From NCBI RefSeq assembly GCF_035582795.1, contig NW_027445626.1, forward strand, positions 1,302,001 through 1,366,000: 64,000 nucleotides of DNA, written 5' to 3'. Shown here in pieces: positions 1 to 11,285 of this stretch. Each line of letters begins with the position of its first letter. Positions within the stretch are counted from its first letter, which is position 1. The notes under the pieces are model-generated. The model had not been told where the DNA came from. It did no database searches and saw only the letters and a program-made list of their open reading frames with translations. Made by a program: the position numbers and the translations under genes. This DNA is from Mycteria americana (lineage: Eukaryota > Chordata > Aves > Ciconiiformes > Ciconiidae).

Positions 1-1640
1 CTCCACATCACTTCAGGACATTGCCAGAGGCAGATTTTCAAGAAGCACATCAAGGCAGGTGCTACGTGGAAGGAAAGGTGCTTTCTGAAGCCTGTGCTTT
101 CCGTTTCCTGCTGAGTTTGTGGGGGAACATAGCCATGGAGCTGTGAGGTTTGCAGAAGAGACTGAGACCTCGACAGCATTAGACTGAGAGGTCAGTAGGT
201 CTGTGAGGAAGCTGATTCAGTCCCTCCACCAGTTCCTTTGCCTAATGAAAGCCCCATCACTTGTGTGGAATCCTCGTGGGTTATCTGACCTGCCCCTTCT
301 CTGAGATGCTCCTGGGCAGTGTCCTGCTGCCAGGAGGGCTCTGCAGGGCAGACCTGAGCACGGAGCGGGTGGGATGTAGTCTGTGGGCACTGATAGGTAG
401 CAGCCATGGGGAGAGAGAAGCAGCTCCTGGCAGGCACAGATCCAGGCAGCAGAGACACAGACCGCGAGCGAGAGCAAAGTGCTGAGAGCAAAGGCTGGGA
501 GGGGGGAATTGGGCATCTCCCTGTCAGCCCTTCACTGAACATGTTTTTCCCCTACCAAGTCTGTCAGTCTCCTCTGCCACCCAGCAGAGCCTCTGCCCTC
601 AAGGCGCTGGGGTGCAGGGCAGGAGCTGCCTCCTCTGCAGCCTGAGCTCCAGCAGAGGAGACTCTCCTGAGTGCCCATCTCTCCCTCCCTGGCCTTGCCT
701 CACTTGGCAGAAGCCCTGGGGTATTTCTCCTGCTTTCTCCACCTGCCCCTGCTGCTGCTGTTTTCAGGCTCTCTAGGGATGGGCTTTGCAGCAGCAGCTC
801 AGCAACTGACCCTGCAGGTCTGGCCATGCAGCTGTGTCCATGGGAGCAAGGTGCCCAAGGCCTCTTCTAGCCTGTGGGTGTCTGGGCAATGCAGTCCATA
901 GGGTGGGGAGAAAGCTGGCTCTCTCTTCAGGACACCCCATCTTCAGGGCATCCGGAAGCTCACAGCTCTTCCCTGGGGAGGGGAGTGTGGAGATCGTCTG
1001 CATTTTGCAACTGGCTTCCTCTGTTCTGAGAGTATCCAGTTTCCTTTCCAGTATCCAGTTTCCTTTCAGGGCAAGAGCTGAGTGTGACCATCCTGTGGCT
1101 CCGAGAGGTGTGAGCCAAGGGCAGCTGAGAGCAAGACTGAGGGACAGACCATCTCTCCTCCCTATGCACTGAGGGTCCAGCCCTTTGCCTGCCAGGGCTC
1201 TCAGGGTAGCACTTGTAGTGTAGCAGAAATGCCAAGGATGTCTGCCTTCAGCAAATCCCCCTCAGGTGGGACAAGGAACAGGAACAAAAGAAACCGCAAC
1301 AAAACCAAACCCCCACAGCTCTCCTCTACAGTCGGGTGAGTTGGGAGGGACAGTTGTGAGATGGCATTGATTTCATGAGTGGATTTAAGCAGAGATCACT
1401 CCTGGTTTCTCTCTGCCTGTTGGTGCACAGCAGGACTGACTCCTCCGGTGCCCACAGCAGAATCCCCTGCTCCCCATTGGGCCCTCAGCCAGCAAGAAAG
1501 AGAGTTGCAGCCAGGCAGCTGCATGAAGGTCTTTCTGGAAGGAGAGAGAGACGCTGGCGGGGTGTGTTTCTGTGAGAAGTGCAGCAGGTTTTGCTGAGAG
1601 CTGTGTGTCCTAACACTTCACTGCCTTTTCCTCTTTGGAC
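1..1640 (+). other. 5' flank / probable intron of OR gene A
   Basis: No coding region is convincing here. The stretch is G/C-rich and paralogous to 20950-23160 and 57470-59090. By family precedent the OR coding exon is preceded by an intron in the 5' UTR, and this stretch probably lies within it. The first exon would be left of the window. Confidence 0.5.
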
Positions 1641-1665
1641 AGGCCCCCATACCCAGAGGAAGCAA

Positions 1666-2586
1666 ATGTCCAACAGCAGCTCCATAACCAAGTTTCTCCT
1701 CCTGGCATTCGCAGACACACGGGAGCTGCAGCTCTTGCACTTCTGGCTCTTCATGGGCATCTACCTGGCTGCCCTCCTGGGCAACGGCCTCATCATCACC
1801 ACCGTAGCCTGTGGCCACCACCTCCACACCCCCATGTACTTCTTCCTTCTCACCCTCTCCCTCCTTGACCTGGGCTCCATCTCCACCACTGTCCCCAAAG
1901 CCATGGCCAATTCCCTGTGGGACACCAGGGCCATTTCCTACCAAGGGTGTGTGGTCCAGGTCTTTTTCTTTTTCTTTTTTATGTCAGCTGAGTATTTTCT
2001 TCTCACTGTCATGGCCTATGACCGCTACATTGCCATCTGCAAACCCTTGCACTATGAGACCCTCGTGGGCAGCAGAGCTTGTGTCCACATGACAGCAGCT
2101 GCCTGGGTCAGTGGGTTTCTCTATGCTGTGCTGCACACTGCCAATACATTTTTAATACCACTCTGCCAAGACAATGCCTTGGACCAGTTCTTCTGTGAAG
2201 TCCCCCAGATCCTCAAGCTCTCCTGCTCAGACACCTACCTCAGGGAAGCTGGGCTTCTTGTGGCTAGCCTCTGTTTTGCATTTGGGTGTTTTGTGTTCAT
2301 TGTGCTGTCCTATGTCCAGATCTTGAGGGCCGTGCTCAAGATCCCCTCTGAGCAGGGACGGCACAAAGCCTTTTCCACGTGCCTCCCTCACCTGGCCATA
2401 GTCTCCCTGTTTATTAGCACTGCCATGGTTGCCTACCTGAAGCCCCCCTCCATCTCCTCCCCATCGCTGGACCTGGTGGTGTCAGTTCTGTACTCGGTGG
2501 TGCCTGCAGCAGTCAACCCCCTCATCTACAGCATGAGGAACAAGGAGCTCAAGGATGCCCTATGGAAACTGACCCAATGGATGTAG
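1666..2586 (+). CDS. Olfactory receptor, OR14-like (copy A)
   Basis: Seven-transmembrane odorant receptor of 306 aa, expected in olfactory neuron cilia coupled to Golf. The start is the ATG after a strong splice acceptor (polypyrimidine tract, AG at 1641-1642). The longer frame from 1579 would read through this acceptor, so it is rejected. Visible signatures are an N-glycosylation site at Asn3, GN in TM1, LHTPMYFF after TM2, MAYDRYIAIC at the end of TM3, KAFSTCLPHL in TM6 and NPLIYSMRN in TM7. The loop cysteines are present. The C-terminus ends about five residues before those of the other two copies. It belongs to the bird-expanded OR14J1/OR14A16-like group; the ligand is unknown. No damage is seen. 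Confidence 0.93.
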   Translation: MSNSSSITKFLLLAFADTRELQLLHFWLFMGIYLAALLGNGLIITTVACGHHLHTPMYFFLLTLSLLDLGSISTTVPKAMANSLWDTRAISYQGCVVQVFFFFFFMSAEYFLLTVMAYDRYIAICKPLHYETLVGSRACVHMTAAAWVSGFLYAVLHTANTFLIPLCQDNALDQFFCEVPQILKLSCSDTYLREAGLLVASLCFAFGCFVFIVLSYVQILRAVLKIPSEQGRHKAFSTCLPHLAIVSLFISTAMVAYLKPPSISSPSLDLVVSVLYSVVPAAVNPLIYSMRNKELKDALWKLTQWM

Positions 2587-2787
2587 CGTCACTGACAACA
2601 ACCTGCCTCCCAGCACTTCACATGTCCCGGAGCTTATCTTAGGCCAGCAGTCTGCTTTTTTCCCCTGTAATAATTCTACTTCTATATAATTTTCTACATT
2701 GATACTACTTCTCTTGAGGCTTTAACCTGTTGGGTGTGACCCTTGCAGTACAATGTGCCAGCTGTGACCTGTCACTAGCAGCTCTTC

Positions 2788-2793
2788 AATAAA
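2788..2793 (+). promoter_or_regulatory. Polyadenylation signal of OR gene A
   Basis: AATAAA about 200 bp after the stop codon. The same hexamer sits in matching 3' flank after the other two OR genes. Confidence 0.6.
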
Positions 2794-2799
2794 AGTGGA

Positions 2800-3480
2800 T
2801 CTCCTGGGTGCAGTCCCTGGAGCTTGGGCTCTTCCTCCCAAGTGGCTGCCACTAAAATGTCCAAGGAATTGGTCTTTTTAAAAGTCTTTTCCCCTTATGT
2901 TGTTCCTGTGTTTGGGGTTAAGTGCACACTACCATTGGGGTCCACTGGACCAGAAGTTCTGGTTTTAAAGGCTCTCTTCTTGGCGTAAGATGGTGTGTGA
3001 GCTCCCTATTCTGTGGTTGAGTGCCCAGAGTGCTGCAGCCCCCTGTGGTGGGCACTGCCATGGGGCCAGGGGAGGTGTGGAGAGCTGGAGCTGGGGCTGG
3101 GCTGGAGATGTCCTGGAAGAGGAAACACCAGTGTAGAGCTAAGCTGTGCGAGTGTGCAGGAGAAGGGCACACAGCAGGGTGCTCACAAGGCAGAGCCAGG
3201 TGGCAAAATGAAGGAAGCAAGGCACCAAAGGTGCAGAAGAGAGGGGCTTGGTCTGTGCCATGCTCCCTGGACACCCCGGGGAAGCTGCCCTAGGAATATT
3301 GTCCCAGACCGGTGCCACACACCAGCCGTTTCCATCTCCGGCCATACACCCCAGCCATGAGAAGGGACCTTTGCTGTATGTTCACCTCCATCCTCCTCTG
3401 AGGCTCAGTGATACCCAACTCCACAGCCATTATTAATAAAGAGGAAACCAGTTTCCTACTGACACTCTTTACACACCAAG
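2800..3480. other. OR unit A 3' flank, no gene seen
   Basis: This non-coding flank resembles 60960-61250 downstream of OR copy C, for example around the shared gggcactgccatgggg. Open frames of 100-120 aa on both strands have no family signature. Confidence 0.5.
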
Positions 3481-3619
3481 TCCCAGAGCTCTTGCCACAG
3501 CTGCTCTCTCAGCCAAGCCCATTCTCAGACAGCTCCAGCTGGAGCAGGTGCTCATGGTCTTGTCTCGACAAATACTGAAACTGTCCAGTGATTCAGAACG
3601 CACCAGCTGGCCTGGGTCC

Positions 3620-3840
3620 TTGCTCCAGTGTTTGACTCCAAGGGATTTCTCAAAACCCCAGCTCTCTCAGCCTCTCCTTGTCCATAACGTGCTCCAGGCC
3701 CCAACCATCCTTCTGGCCTCTGCAGGACTTGCTCCAGTCTGTCAGGGTCTTCATTGTGCTGGGAAGCCCCATACTGGGTGCAGCAGTCCTGGGGTGGTCC
3801 TGTGGTGGGTTCACGTTGACCAGCAGCCAGACAGCCACCC
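3620..3840 (-). mobile_element. CR1 LINE fragment, 3' part of ORF2
   Basis: On the minus strand this carries the diverged CR1 C-terminal region around the words for tightly spaced Leu/Arg motifs (leucine-rich 'RLREL' type segment). It is old, and an antisense LTR follows it directly. Confidence 0.6.
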
Positions 3841-3950
3841 AGCCGCTCACTCACTCCCCCAGCTCAACAGGACAAGGGGAGAAAATAAATCAGAAAAGCG
3901 CATTGGTCAAGGTGTGTGTGGGTAGAGGCCAGAAATGTTGGCACTGTGGT
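3795..3950 (-). mobile_element. ERV LTR fragment, antisense
   Basis: Resembles the 3' (U5) end of the LTR family seen whole at 52481-53058, in reverse orientation (caccc-agccgctcactcactccccc stretch). It abuts a second, longer LTR copy. Broken and old. Its family is probably ERV-L type, inferred from memory. Confidence 0.45.
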
Positions 3951-3957
3951 AGGTGCT

Positions 3958-4558
3958 CGGATTGGTTTGACCCCAGCCAGCAGCTAAGCACCCATGAAGT
4001 CTTTTGCTCACTGTCCCCTACCCCCACCACCCCCAGCAGGTCGGGGGAGGGAACTGGAAGTGCAAAAGCAAGAAAAATCATGGGTCAGAACAAAGACAGT
4101 TTAATAGGTGAAGCAAAAGATGTGTGTACAAGCAAAGCAAAACGAGGACTTCATGCACTACGTCCCATCGGCAGGCAGATGTTTAGCCATTTCCGGGAAA
4201 GCAGGCCTTGGGAAGACAAATGCCTTGATCACAAATATCTCCCCTTTTTCCTTCTTTCATTGGGTTTTGGTTTTTGTTTTTATTTTTTCTGAGTCTGCCA
4301 TCAAATGCAATGGAATATCCCTTTGGTCATTCTGGGTCAGCTGTCCCAGCTGTGTCCCTGCCAACTTCTTGTGTACCCTCAGCCTACTTGCTGCAGGGGC
4401 AGAGTGGGAAAAAGAGAAAGCCTTCATGCTCTGCAAGGACTGTGCAGCAATAGCCAAAACACTGTTGCGTTATCAGTGCTGTTTTAGCGTCACATCCAAA
4501 GCACATCACCCTGTGGGCTGCATTAACTCCATCCCAGCCATTTACAGGTCATACATCA
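3958..4558 (-). mobile_element. Solo-like ERV LTR, antisense, probable ERV-L type
   Basis: Reverse-oriented relative of the LTR at 52481. It starts near 4558 with a 'ctgggatggagttaa' type start, passes a 'ccaaagggatattccat' type segment near 4320 and ends near 3958 with 'ggctggggtcaaacc' type sequence. Strongly diverged, with no internal region attached. A fossil. Confidence 0.55.
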
Positions 4559-4589
4559 GGGTGAGGAATGAACAATGTCTCAATTAAAT

Positions 4590-6320
4590 GATCTGAGGAA
4601 ATCACAGAATCACAGAATCACAGAATCACAGAATCATATAGGTTGGAAAAGACCTTTAAGATCATCGAGTCCAACCATAAACCTAACACTGCCAAAAACC
4701 ACCACTACACCATGTCTCTAAGTACCTCATCCAAACGTCCTTTAAATACCTCCAGGGATGGCGACTCAACCACTTCCCTGGGCAGTCTGTTCCAATGCTT
4801 GATAACCCTCTCGGTGAAGAAAAATTTCCTAATATCCAGTCTAAACCTCCCCTGGCGCAACTTGAGGCCATTTCCTCTTGTCCTATCACTTGTTACCTGG
4901 GAGAAGAGACCGACCCCCACCTCTCTACAACCTCCTTTCAGGTAGTTGTAGAGAGCGATGAGGTCTCCCCTCAGCCTCCTTTTCTCCAGGCTAAACAGTC
5001 CCAGCTCCCTCAGCCGCTCCTCATAAGACTTCTGCTCCAGACCCTTCACCAGCTTCGTTGCCCTTCTCTGTACGCGCTCCAGTACCTCAATATCCCTCTT
5101 GTACTGGGGGGCCCAAAACTGAACACAGTATTCGAGGTGCGGCCTCACCAGTGCCGAGTACAGGGGCACAATCACTTCCCTAGTCCTGCTGGCCACGCTA
5201 TTTTTGATACAGGCCAGGATGCCATTGGCCTTCTTGGCCGCCTGGGCACACTGCTGGCTCATATTCAGGCGGCTGTCAACCAACACCCCCAGGTCCTTCT
5301 CTGCCAGGCAGCTTTCCAGCCACTCTTCCCCAAGCCTGTAGCGTTGCATGGGGTTGCTGTGGCCCAAGTGCAGGACCTTGCACTTGGCCTTGTTAAACCT
5401 CATACAATTCACCCCAGCCCATCGATCCAGCCTGTCCAGGTCCCTCTGCAGAGCCTGCCTACCCTCCAGCAGATCAACACTCCCACACAACTTGGTGTCG
5501 TCTGCAAACTTACTGAGAGTGCACTCGATCCCTTCGTCCAGATCATTGATAAAGATGTTAAACAGAACTGGCCCCAACACCGAGCCCTGGGGAACACCGC
5601 TTGTGACCGGCCGCCAACCGGAGTAAACTCCATTCACCACCACTCTCTGGGCCCGGCCGTCCAGCCAGTTCTTTACCCAGCGAAGAGTACACCCGTCCAA
5701 GCCATGAGCAGCCAGTTTCTCCAGGAGAATGCCGTGGGAAACCGTGTCAAAGGCTTTACTGAAGTCTAGATAGACAACATCCACAGACTTCCCCTCATCC
5801 ACTAGGCGAGTCACCTTATCATAGAAGGAGATCAGGTTGGTCAAGCAGGACCTGCCTTTCCTGAACCCATGCTGGCTGGGCCTGATCCCCTGGTTATTCT
5901 CTACATGCCGTGTGATAGCACTCAGGATGATCTGCTCCATCAGCTTCCCCGGCACCGAGGTCAGGCTGACAGGCCTGTAGTTCCCCGGGTCCTCCTTCCG
6001 GCCCTTCTTGAAGATGGGTGTCACATTCGCTAATCTCCAGTCAGCAGGGACTTCCCCAGTTAGCCAGGACTGCTGGTAAATGATGGAAAGGGGCTTGGTG
6101 AGCACATCTGCCAGCTCCTTCAACACTCTCGGGTGGATCTCATCAGGCCCCATAGACTTGTGAGTGTCTAAGTGGTGCAGCAGGTCACTCACCATTTCCC
6201 CCTGGATAATGGGGGCTCCAGTCTGGTCCCCATCCCTAATCAGTGGATCACAGGACCTGGCTCTTCTGGAGGACTCAGTTTTCTCGGTGTTCATGGTCGA
6301 GTGAGACAGCAGGATGCAAA
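4590..6320 (-). mobile_element. Young 5'-truncated CR1 LINE with open ORF2 segment
   Basis: On the minus strand a 556-aa frame (4705-6375) holds most of a CR1 reverse transcriptase. Visible blocks are [58 protein letters not shown] and the catalytic FADDTKL, followed by the C-terminal [17 protein letters not shown] region. The frame ends normally (LDEVLRDMV), and the 3' UTR at about 4600-4700 ends in short tandem copies of 'tcacagaa', the usual CR1 tail. The endonuclease half is missing, so it cannot move on its own. The 5' end lies near 6250-6320; the first residues of the open frame look like flanking sequence. With one continuous frame it is the youngest CR1 in the window. Confidence 0.92.
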
Positions 6321-6379
6321 CCTTCCAGGAGGTTTCTTGTGGTGTTTGTGGAAACGTTCTTAGCAGAGCTGCCAAAGAG

Positions 6380-6650
6380 TCCCTTCAGTCTTCTGCTCAC
6401 CTGGACCTGGCACTCCCAAAAGAGGAAGAGCTGGTCAGGCATGTGCATACCAGTGTCAGCCTTGGCTGTGGTGACCATGAAATGCTGGTCTCCCAGATCT
6501 CCAGGGAGGTGGGGAAGGAGGGTAGCAGAGCACAGAGCCTGGACTTCAGGGCATGAGAAGTTGGCCTATGGAGGGCACTGCAGGTGGGATCCCATAGGGG
6601 CAGTGTCAGGGCCCTGAGAGCATCCATAGGCCTTCATGGACCAAACCAGG
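6380..6650 (+). mobile_element. Old CR1 fragment, end of endonuclease region
   Basis: The plus strand reads HVHTSVSLGCGDHEM, matching the CR1 endonuclease block ending in SDHEM, followed by diverged ORF2 sequence. Its orientation is opposite to the neighbouring young CR1, so it is a separate and older insertion. Confidence 0.6.
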
Positions 6651-7800
6651 CTAACGTGGGGCCTGGAGCCACAACTCTGTCCATGGGCCCAGGGGACCAT
6701 TGAAGCCCAAGCCTGAGCTTCAGCCCCAGCTTGAGCTATGCTGTAGGTGTACTGGTTTCCAGACCAGCCATAGACACAGCCTTGCCTGTCCATGAACCCT
6801 GTTGATTCGGGCTTGCAGTCTCACTTCCCAGCTTGGTTCTTCATGGGGTGTACAATGAAATGACATGGTGGCCCTCCAAGTGCCACACCCCAGGTGATTC
6901 ACAGAGGCCTAGGGTCTCTGCTTCCTTTCTTCCCATCACTTGGACATGTTTGGGGAGGAGAGGAAGGAAAAGCAGGTGAGCTTTCTGGGTGCCAATTGTT
7001 GAAAGTGGGGAGCAGAGCCATCACAAGTAAAATGATCAAAAGGCTATATTAGTTCAAAACTCTTATTTTGAGCTCCTTTCTCGGAGGGTGAAATCTTCAG
7101 CAGGAACCTGGAAGCTCTGAGATCCCTCCATCTCCCTCTCTTTCAGTAATTAAGTTGATAGTACCCAAGTCAGAGGCTTTTTTCAGTTCTTTTTACAGCC
7201 TAAAGAACCCCTTGCTCTGGAGATGTGCCAGGAAACTTGCAGAAGGATCATACTCTTCTGCACAAGAAGGTGGATGTTCCCAGGAATCTCAGGAGGCATG
7301 GCATAGTGACAGCTGTGTTCAGGGAGCTGCTCAAATGCCTCCTCTCCATTTCTGTAACGCTGCTTTAGATGCCTGGTTCATGTGTAAACTCCCTCTGCAA
7401 ATGCTGACATTTACTGTGCTACCTGTTCTGAGCCTAGAGCTGGCCCTGCTTGGAGCTGGACGTTGGACTCGAGACTTCCTGACCTCTTTTTTTCCCTGAA
7501 TTGTCCTGTGATGTAGGGACCCTCACCTCCAGCTTAGTCTCTTCTTGGAGGGCACGTTGCAAGGCACAGGCTCATGGAAGGGTTGGTGGGGAAGAGACTG
7601 CTGGGGCTCTCCAGTCCAGGCTCCAGGTTGGCTGTGACTTTGTGGAGCTGAAACCTGAAGAGCTCCAAAGGTGGAGATCACAGCAATGCTCCTCCTAGGC
7701 CCTTATGTTTTTCCTAAGGCTCAGCCTAGAGCTCCCAAGAGGCAGTTTGTGGCTGTTGCCTCTGTCATCTCGTTGGCCACTGCAGAAGCGAGCTTGGCTC
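6650..7800. other. Unassigned, no gene seen
   Basis: No coding signature on either strand. The 114-aa frame at 7155 has no recognisable family. The stretch may be old repeat material in the unit A 3' flank. Confidence 0.4.
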
Positions 7801-8080
7801 CATCATCTCTCCAGGTAGCCCTAGGCTCTCATTAGGTTGCCCTGTGCCTCCACTTCAGCAGGCTCCAGTGAGGCCCACTTCCCTCAGACTCTCCTCACAC
7901 CTCATGCTTTAGGCCCCTAGCTCCATCTTGCTAGACCTCCTCAGGACTGGCACCTCTTTATTCTCCTTTGGAATTGTGAGACCCAATGGCTCCTATGGCA
8001 TCTGCTACGGTGCCCAGGCCCTCCTGCTCAGGGAACTCCTTAGCTGGTCAGGTCCTTACCAATGCTGCTGCATGAGTTGC
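7800..8080 (-). mobile_element. Decayed CR1 3' region
   Basis: Low-identity CR1 words on the minus strand. CR1 similarity resumes beyond the LTR at about 8545, so the LTR probably entered an older CR1. Confidence 0.35.
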
Positions 8081-8081
8081 T

Positions 8082-8545
8082 GTGCAGCTTGTGGGTTGAG
8101 ATAAAAACAGTTTAACAGGCAAAAGAAAAAGATAAAGCCAAACATAAACCAAAACCAACAGACAACGCATGGGCAATCACTCACCACCTCTCACAAGCAG
8201 ACTGATGCCCAGCCAGCCTCCCTTTAACAGACACCTTGAATGACAAAAACCACCTCCTTCTTCCTCTGCCCCAGCTCTTCTTGCTGAGCATGACATCATA
8301 TGGTATGGAACATCCCTTTGGTCAGTTGGGGTCAGCTTTCTGGGCTGTGTCCCCCTGACAACTCCTTGCCCACTCCCAGCCTACTCAATGGGAGGGAGCA
8401 GAGTGTGAAACAGAGAAGACCTTGACACTCTGCAACCACTGCTCAGCACCAGCCAAAACACTGGTGCGTTATCAACGCTGTTTGAGGCACAAAGGCAAAC
8501 ACATAGCACCATAGGGGCTGCTACGAAGGAAGTTAACACCATCCC
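8082..8545 (-). mobile_element. ERV LTR, antisense, probable ERV-L type
   Basis: Diverged reverse-oriented copy of the same LTR group as 52481-53058. The start near 8545 ('gccgggatggtgttaac' type), 'ccaaagggatgttccat' near 8310, 'gatgtcatgctcagc' near 8290 and the 3' 'gttaaactgtttttatctc' near 8100 are all recognisable. No internal genes; an old solo-like LTR apparently inside CR1 sequence. Confidence 0.6.
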
Positions 8546-9480
8546 GGCCAGACCCAGTACACTTGAAGTGGGGGCCCAGAAGTGGACACAGGAGTGTCCA
8601 GGTGGTCTAACGAGTGATGAGCAGGGGCAGACGATCTCTTCCCTCACACTTTTGGCGAGGCTTCTCTTTATATGCTCCAGGACACTGCTGGCTGCCTTTG
8701 TTACCAGGTCGCACTGGATTGTGTAGATCACTGCTGGATTGTGTTTTGCCCTCTGTTCCCCAGCTCCACCAGGGCCTTTTACGCAGAGCTAGTCCCTGGC
8801 CAGGCAGTCCCCAGCCCCTGCCACTGCAAGCCGTTAGTCTATCCCAGGTGCTGGATCTGGCCTCTGCCCTTGTTCTAGTTCATGAAGTTCCTTACAGGAC
8901 AGTCCTCCTGCCTGTCCGGTTTCTCCTGAATGACATCCCTAAGGCACAGGAATGGTCCTTCCAATGTAGTGTCATCGACAAATGTGGTGAGAGTTTCCTC
9001 CTCTGGGTCATGGACACACATGTGAAACTGCACAGGGCCCAGGAGAGTCCCTTGTGCTGCCCCACAATGCCCCAGGATGTGCCAGTGGCCTTCAGGTGGG
9101 CTATGACCCCTTCACCACTGCTCTCTCAGCCTCATCGTCCAACTGGTGTTTCACACAGCTGATTTTACCCATGCCACAAGCCTTGCTTAAGGTGAGGTGA
9201 ACAACATCCACTGCTCTCCCCTCATGCACAAAGGCAGTTTCTTTGTCATGAAGGCAAGCAAGTTGACGAGGCATGATTTACCCTTTGGAAGTCCATGCTG
9301 ACTGCTTGTGGACACAGTCTTCTCTTTCAGGGTCCCAGAAACGTCACCCAAGATGACTCCAACTGCTGGCACACTCCTCACCACAGTGAGCTTGTACAGC
9401 CTGTGGCTCCCTGGGGTGCACTTTTGGCCTCTTTCAAAGGTGGGTGCAACATAGGCTTGTCCTCACTCACAAGAGACCTC
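8546..9480 (-). mobile_element. Old CR1 fragment, RT region
   Basis: The minus strand gives short CR1 blocks such as PKGKSCLVNLLAF near 9260 and a 'gggcccagaagtggacaca' word near 8580 (plus sense). Reading frames are broken many times. Old. Confidence 0.55.
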
Positions 9481-9899
9481 TCCCAATCCCATGACCTTTC
9501 CAAAGGCACATTCCACAGAAATATCAATCTTCCCCTCTAACTTCCTTACCACTATTCTGCCTGTTATGTGGCGTATTTAATTTCTCTCATTTATCATATA
9601 CTTTCCCCTGTCCTGACACAAAGACCATTTCTGAAGTCCTCTTTTCAGATGCAGACTGCCTCGACAAAGGCCCTTGCCATGATTCTCCAGCTTTCTCCTT
9701 GCCTTACACTTTTTTCATTCGGATACCTCTCACCTATGCTGCTGCTTTGAGCTTTAGGGACTAAAAGCTTGCCTGTCTTTCAGTAGCCTAATTGTCTCTC
9801 TTTAAAAGCCAACTCTTCAATTATGTTTATATCTCCCTTTTTGTATCTATCGATCTACAACATTCCTCATAAGATTATCCCTTGTAGAAAGTCAGCCTC

Positions 9900-11000
9900 A
9901 TGAGAGGCAGCTTGTACTGAGCATATGGTTGAGGAGTGTGTTTTTGTGTTCACGAAACTTGATCATGCTTTACTTTGCTTTGCTTGGAAAGAGGAAAATT
10001 CCTTCTGTGCCTGTGTGCAGCTGGTTCTCTAAGGAGATGAGGTGGGAGATGGTGCCATGGAGCTGTAACATTCAGCTCCCAGAGTTCAGTGAAGTCTGAG
10101 GTAAGGCAAAGTGAAGCAAGTCCCAGGTGGCCAATGACAGAAATGGTGAGGCTGGGGAGGTGAGGAGCAAGGCTGTCCATACCGTGTCAGACCTCAAGGG
10201 GCTGCTTTTCCTGCCTGTCCAGACTTCCTGAGGAGACACTCTGCATCAATATCAATGGGAGAATGCTGCTATCACCTCTTCTTTAAACTGAAATTAATAA
10301 AATACAACGTTTAAAAAAATATTTTTTATTGGGTGCACTTTGAAATCTTCCTCTTTAACAACACTGTGAAATGGTTCCAATTAGCTGTACAAGTCTTGAA
10401 GACTTGAAGAAAATCACAGGAAGAGAACTAGCTCATTAGGGCTTTCTGTATTTTAATGAGCCCCATGGTGTATTTGGCCCTGGGTCTGTGAAGCTCAGAT
10501 ACTGAGAGGAGACTGAAGAAACCTCTCAAGAAGTCAAAGCCAGAAGAAAAACCTTGAAGCATTGATTGGCCCCGCTGAGGGCCAGTACTGACAAAGCCTC
10601 CCCAAGGACTCGTTAGAGCAGATAACTGGAGGCTGTGATTGCAGGTAGGCAAAGGCAATCTGCAGGGGGCTGTAATGCTGAGAAAAGCCTTGGTTTCTTT
10701 TATGGAGCAGCAAGGCCAAACCCTGACCCCCAGGCCCTGGGAAGGCAGATCTTGTCCCTCACGAGTGGCTCAGGGCTCTTCCTGGGGGCAGTGGCATGTG
10801 AGGATGAGCAATGCCAAGTGTCAAAAAACTGTGCAGCACTTCCCGGCCTCCCCAAGAAGAGGCGAGGAAGAAACAACATCCAGAGCCTCCAAAGACAGTT
10901 TCTCCTGGTAGGCCTCGGTAGCAGAGGCAACTGCCATAGCCAAGAGGGCAAAGGCCTCGTCCCTGTTGGGCTTAGGGGGAGGCTTTGGTGTTCTGCTGAG
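9900..11000. other. No gene seen
   Basis: Mixed-composition DNA with an AT-rich patch at 10280-10330. Frames of 76-124 aa on both strands lack family signatures and splice support. Confidence 0.4.
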
Positions 11001-11285
11001 GGTGTCTAGTTAGTGTGAGGGTATGGGTGCGCTTTGTGGATTTGGGTTGTGTGTAGGGCTGGTGAAAGTTTTAGGGTCAAGGCTAGCATCTTAATGTTTG
11101 GGCTAAAGGCTAGGAATTTGAGTGAGGAATAGGGTAAGAGTAGGAGTTTATGGTTTGGGGCTTTGGCTTAGAGATCCGGTTTGAGGTTAGGGATTAGAGT
11201 AGTGGATTCGTGTCAGGGTGAAGGGTGCCATTTAGGGGTAGGGTTAGGGCTTAAGGTTACTGGTTAGAAATAGGGTAGATGCCCA
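11000..11285 (+). repeat. Degenerate telomere-like (TTAGGG-related) interstitial patch
   Basis: The stretch is built of G/T/A words close to TTAGGG: 'ttagggattagag', an exact 'tagggttaggg' near 11237-11247, 'cttaaggttactggttaga', and repeated 'agggta' and 'ggtttggg' forms. Pyrimidine C is scarce on this strand. It resembles a decayed interstitial telomeric or subtelomeric repeat. Confidence 0.6.

Larger units (their letters stand above)
1..9900 (+). repeat. Segmental duplication unit A (OR-bearing), cut by window start
   Basis: The first bases match the stretch near 20950 in unit B and near 57470 in unit C. Matching then continues through the 5' flank, the OR gene, its polyadenylation site and a 3' flank (about 3030-3260 resembles 61020-61240). 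A block at about 9560-9900 resembles 24890-25060 and 62750-63050. CR1 and LTR insertions between about 3.6 and 9.5 kb lengthen this copy. Edges were judged by eye. Confidence 0.65.

Noticed and set aside
1579-1665. Upstream start for OR copy A giving 335 aa
   Set aside because: The extra 29 codons cross the splice acceptor and polypyrimidine tract. The aligned start of all three copies is the ATG of MSN.
4795-5769. 324-aa plus-strand frame
   Set aside because: It is antisense to the CR1 reverse transcriptase, whose motifs are unmistakable on minus.
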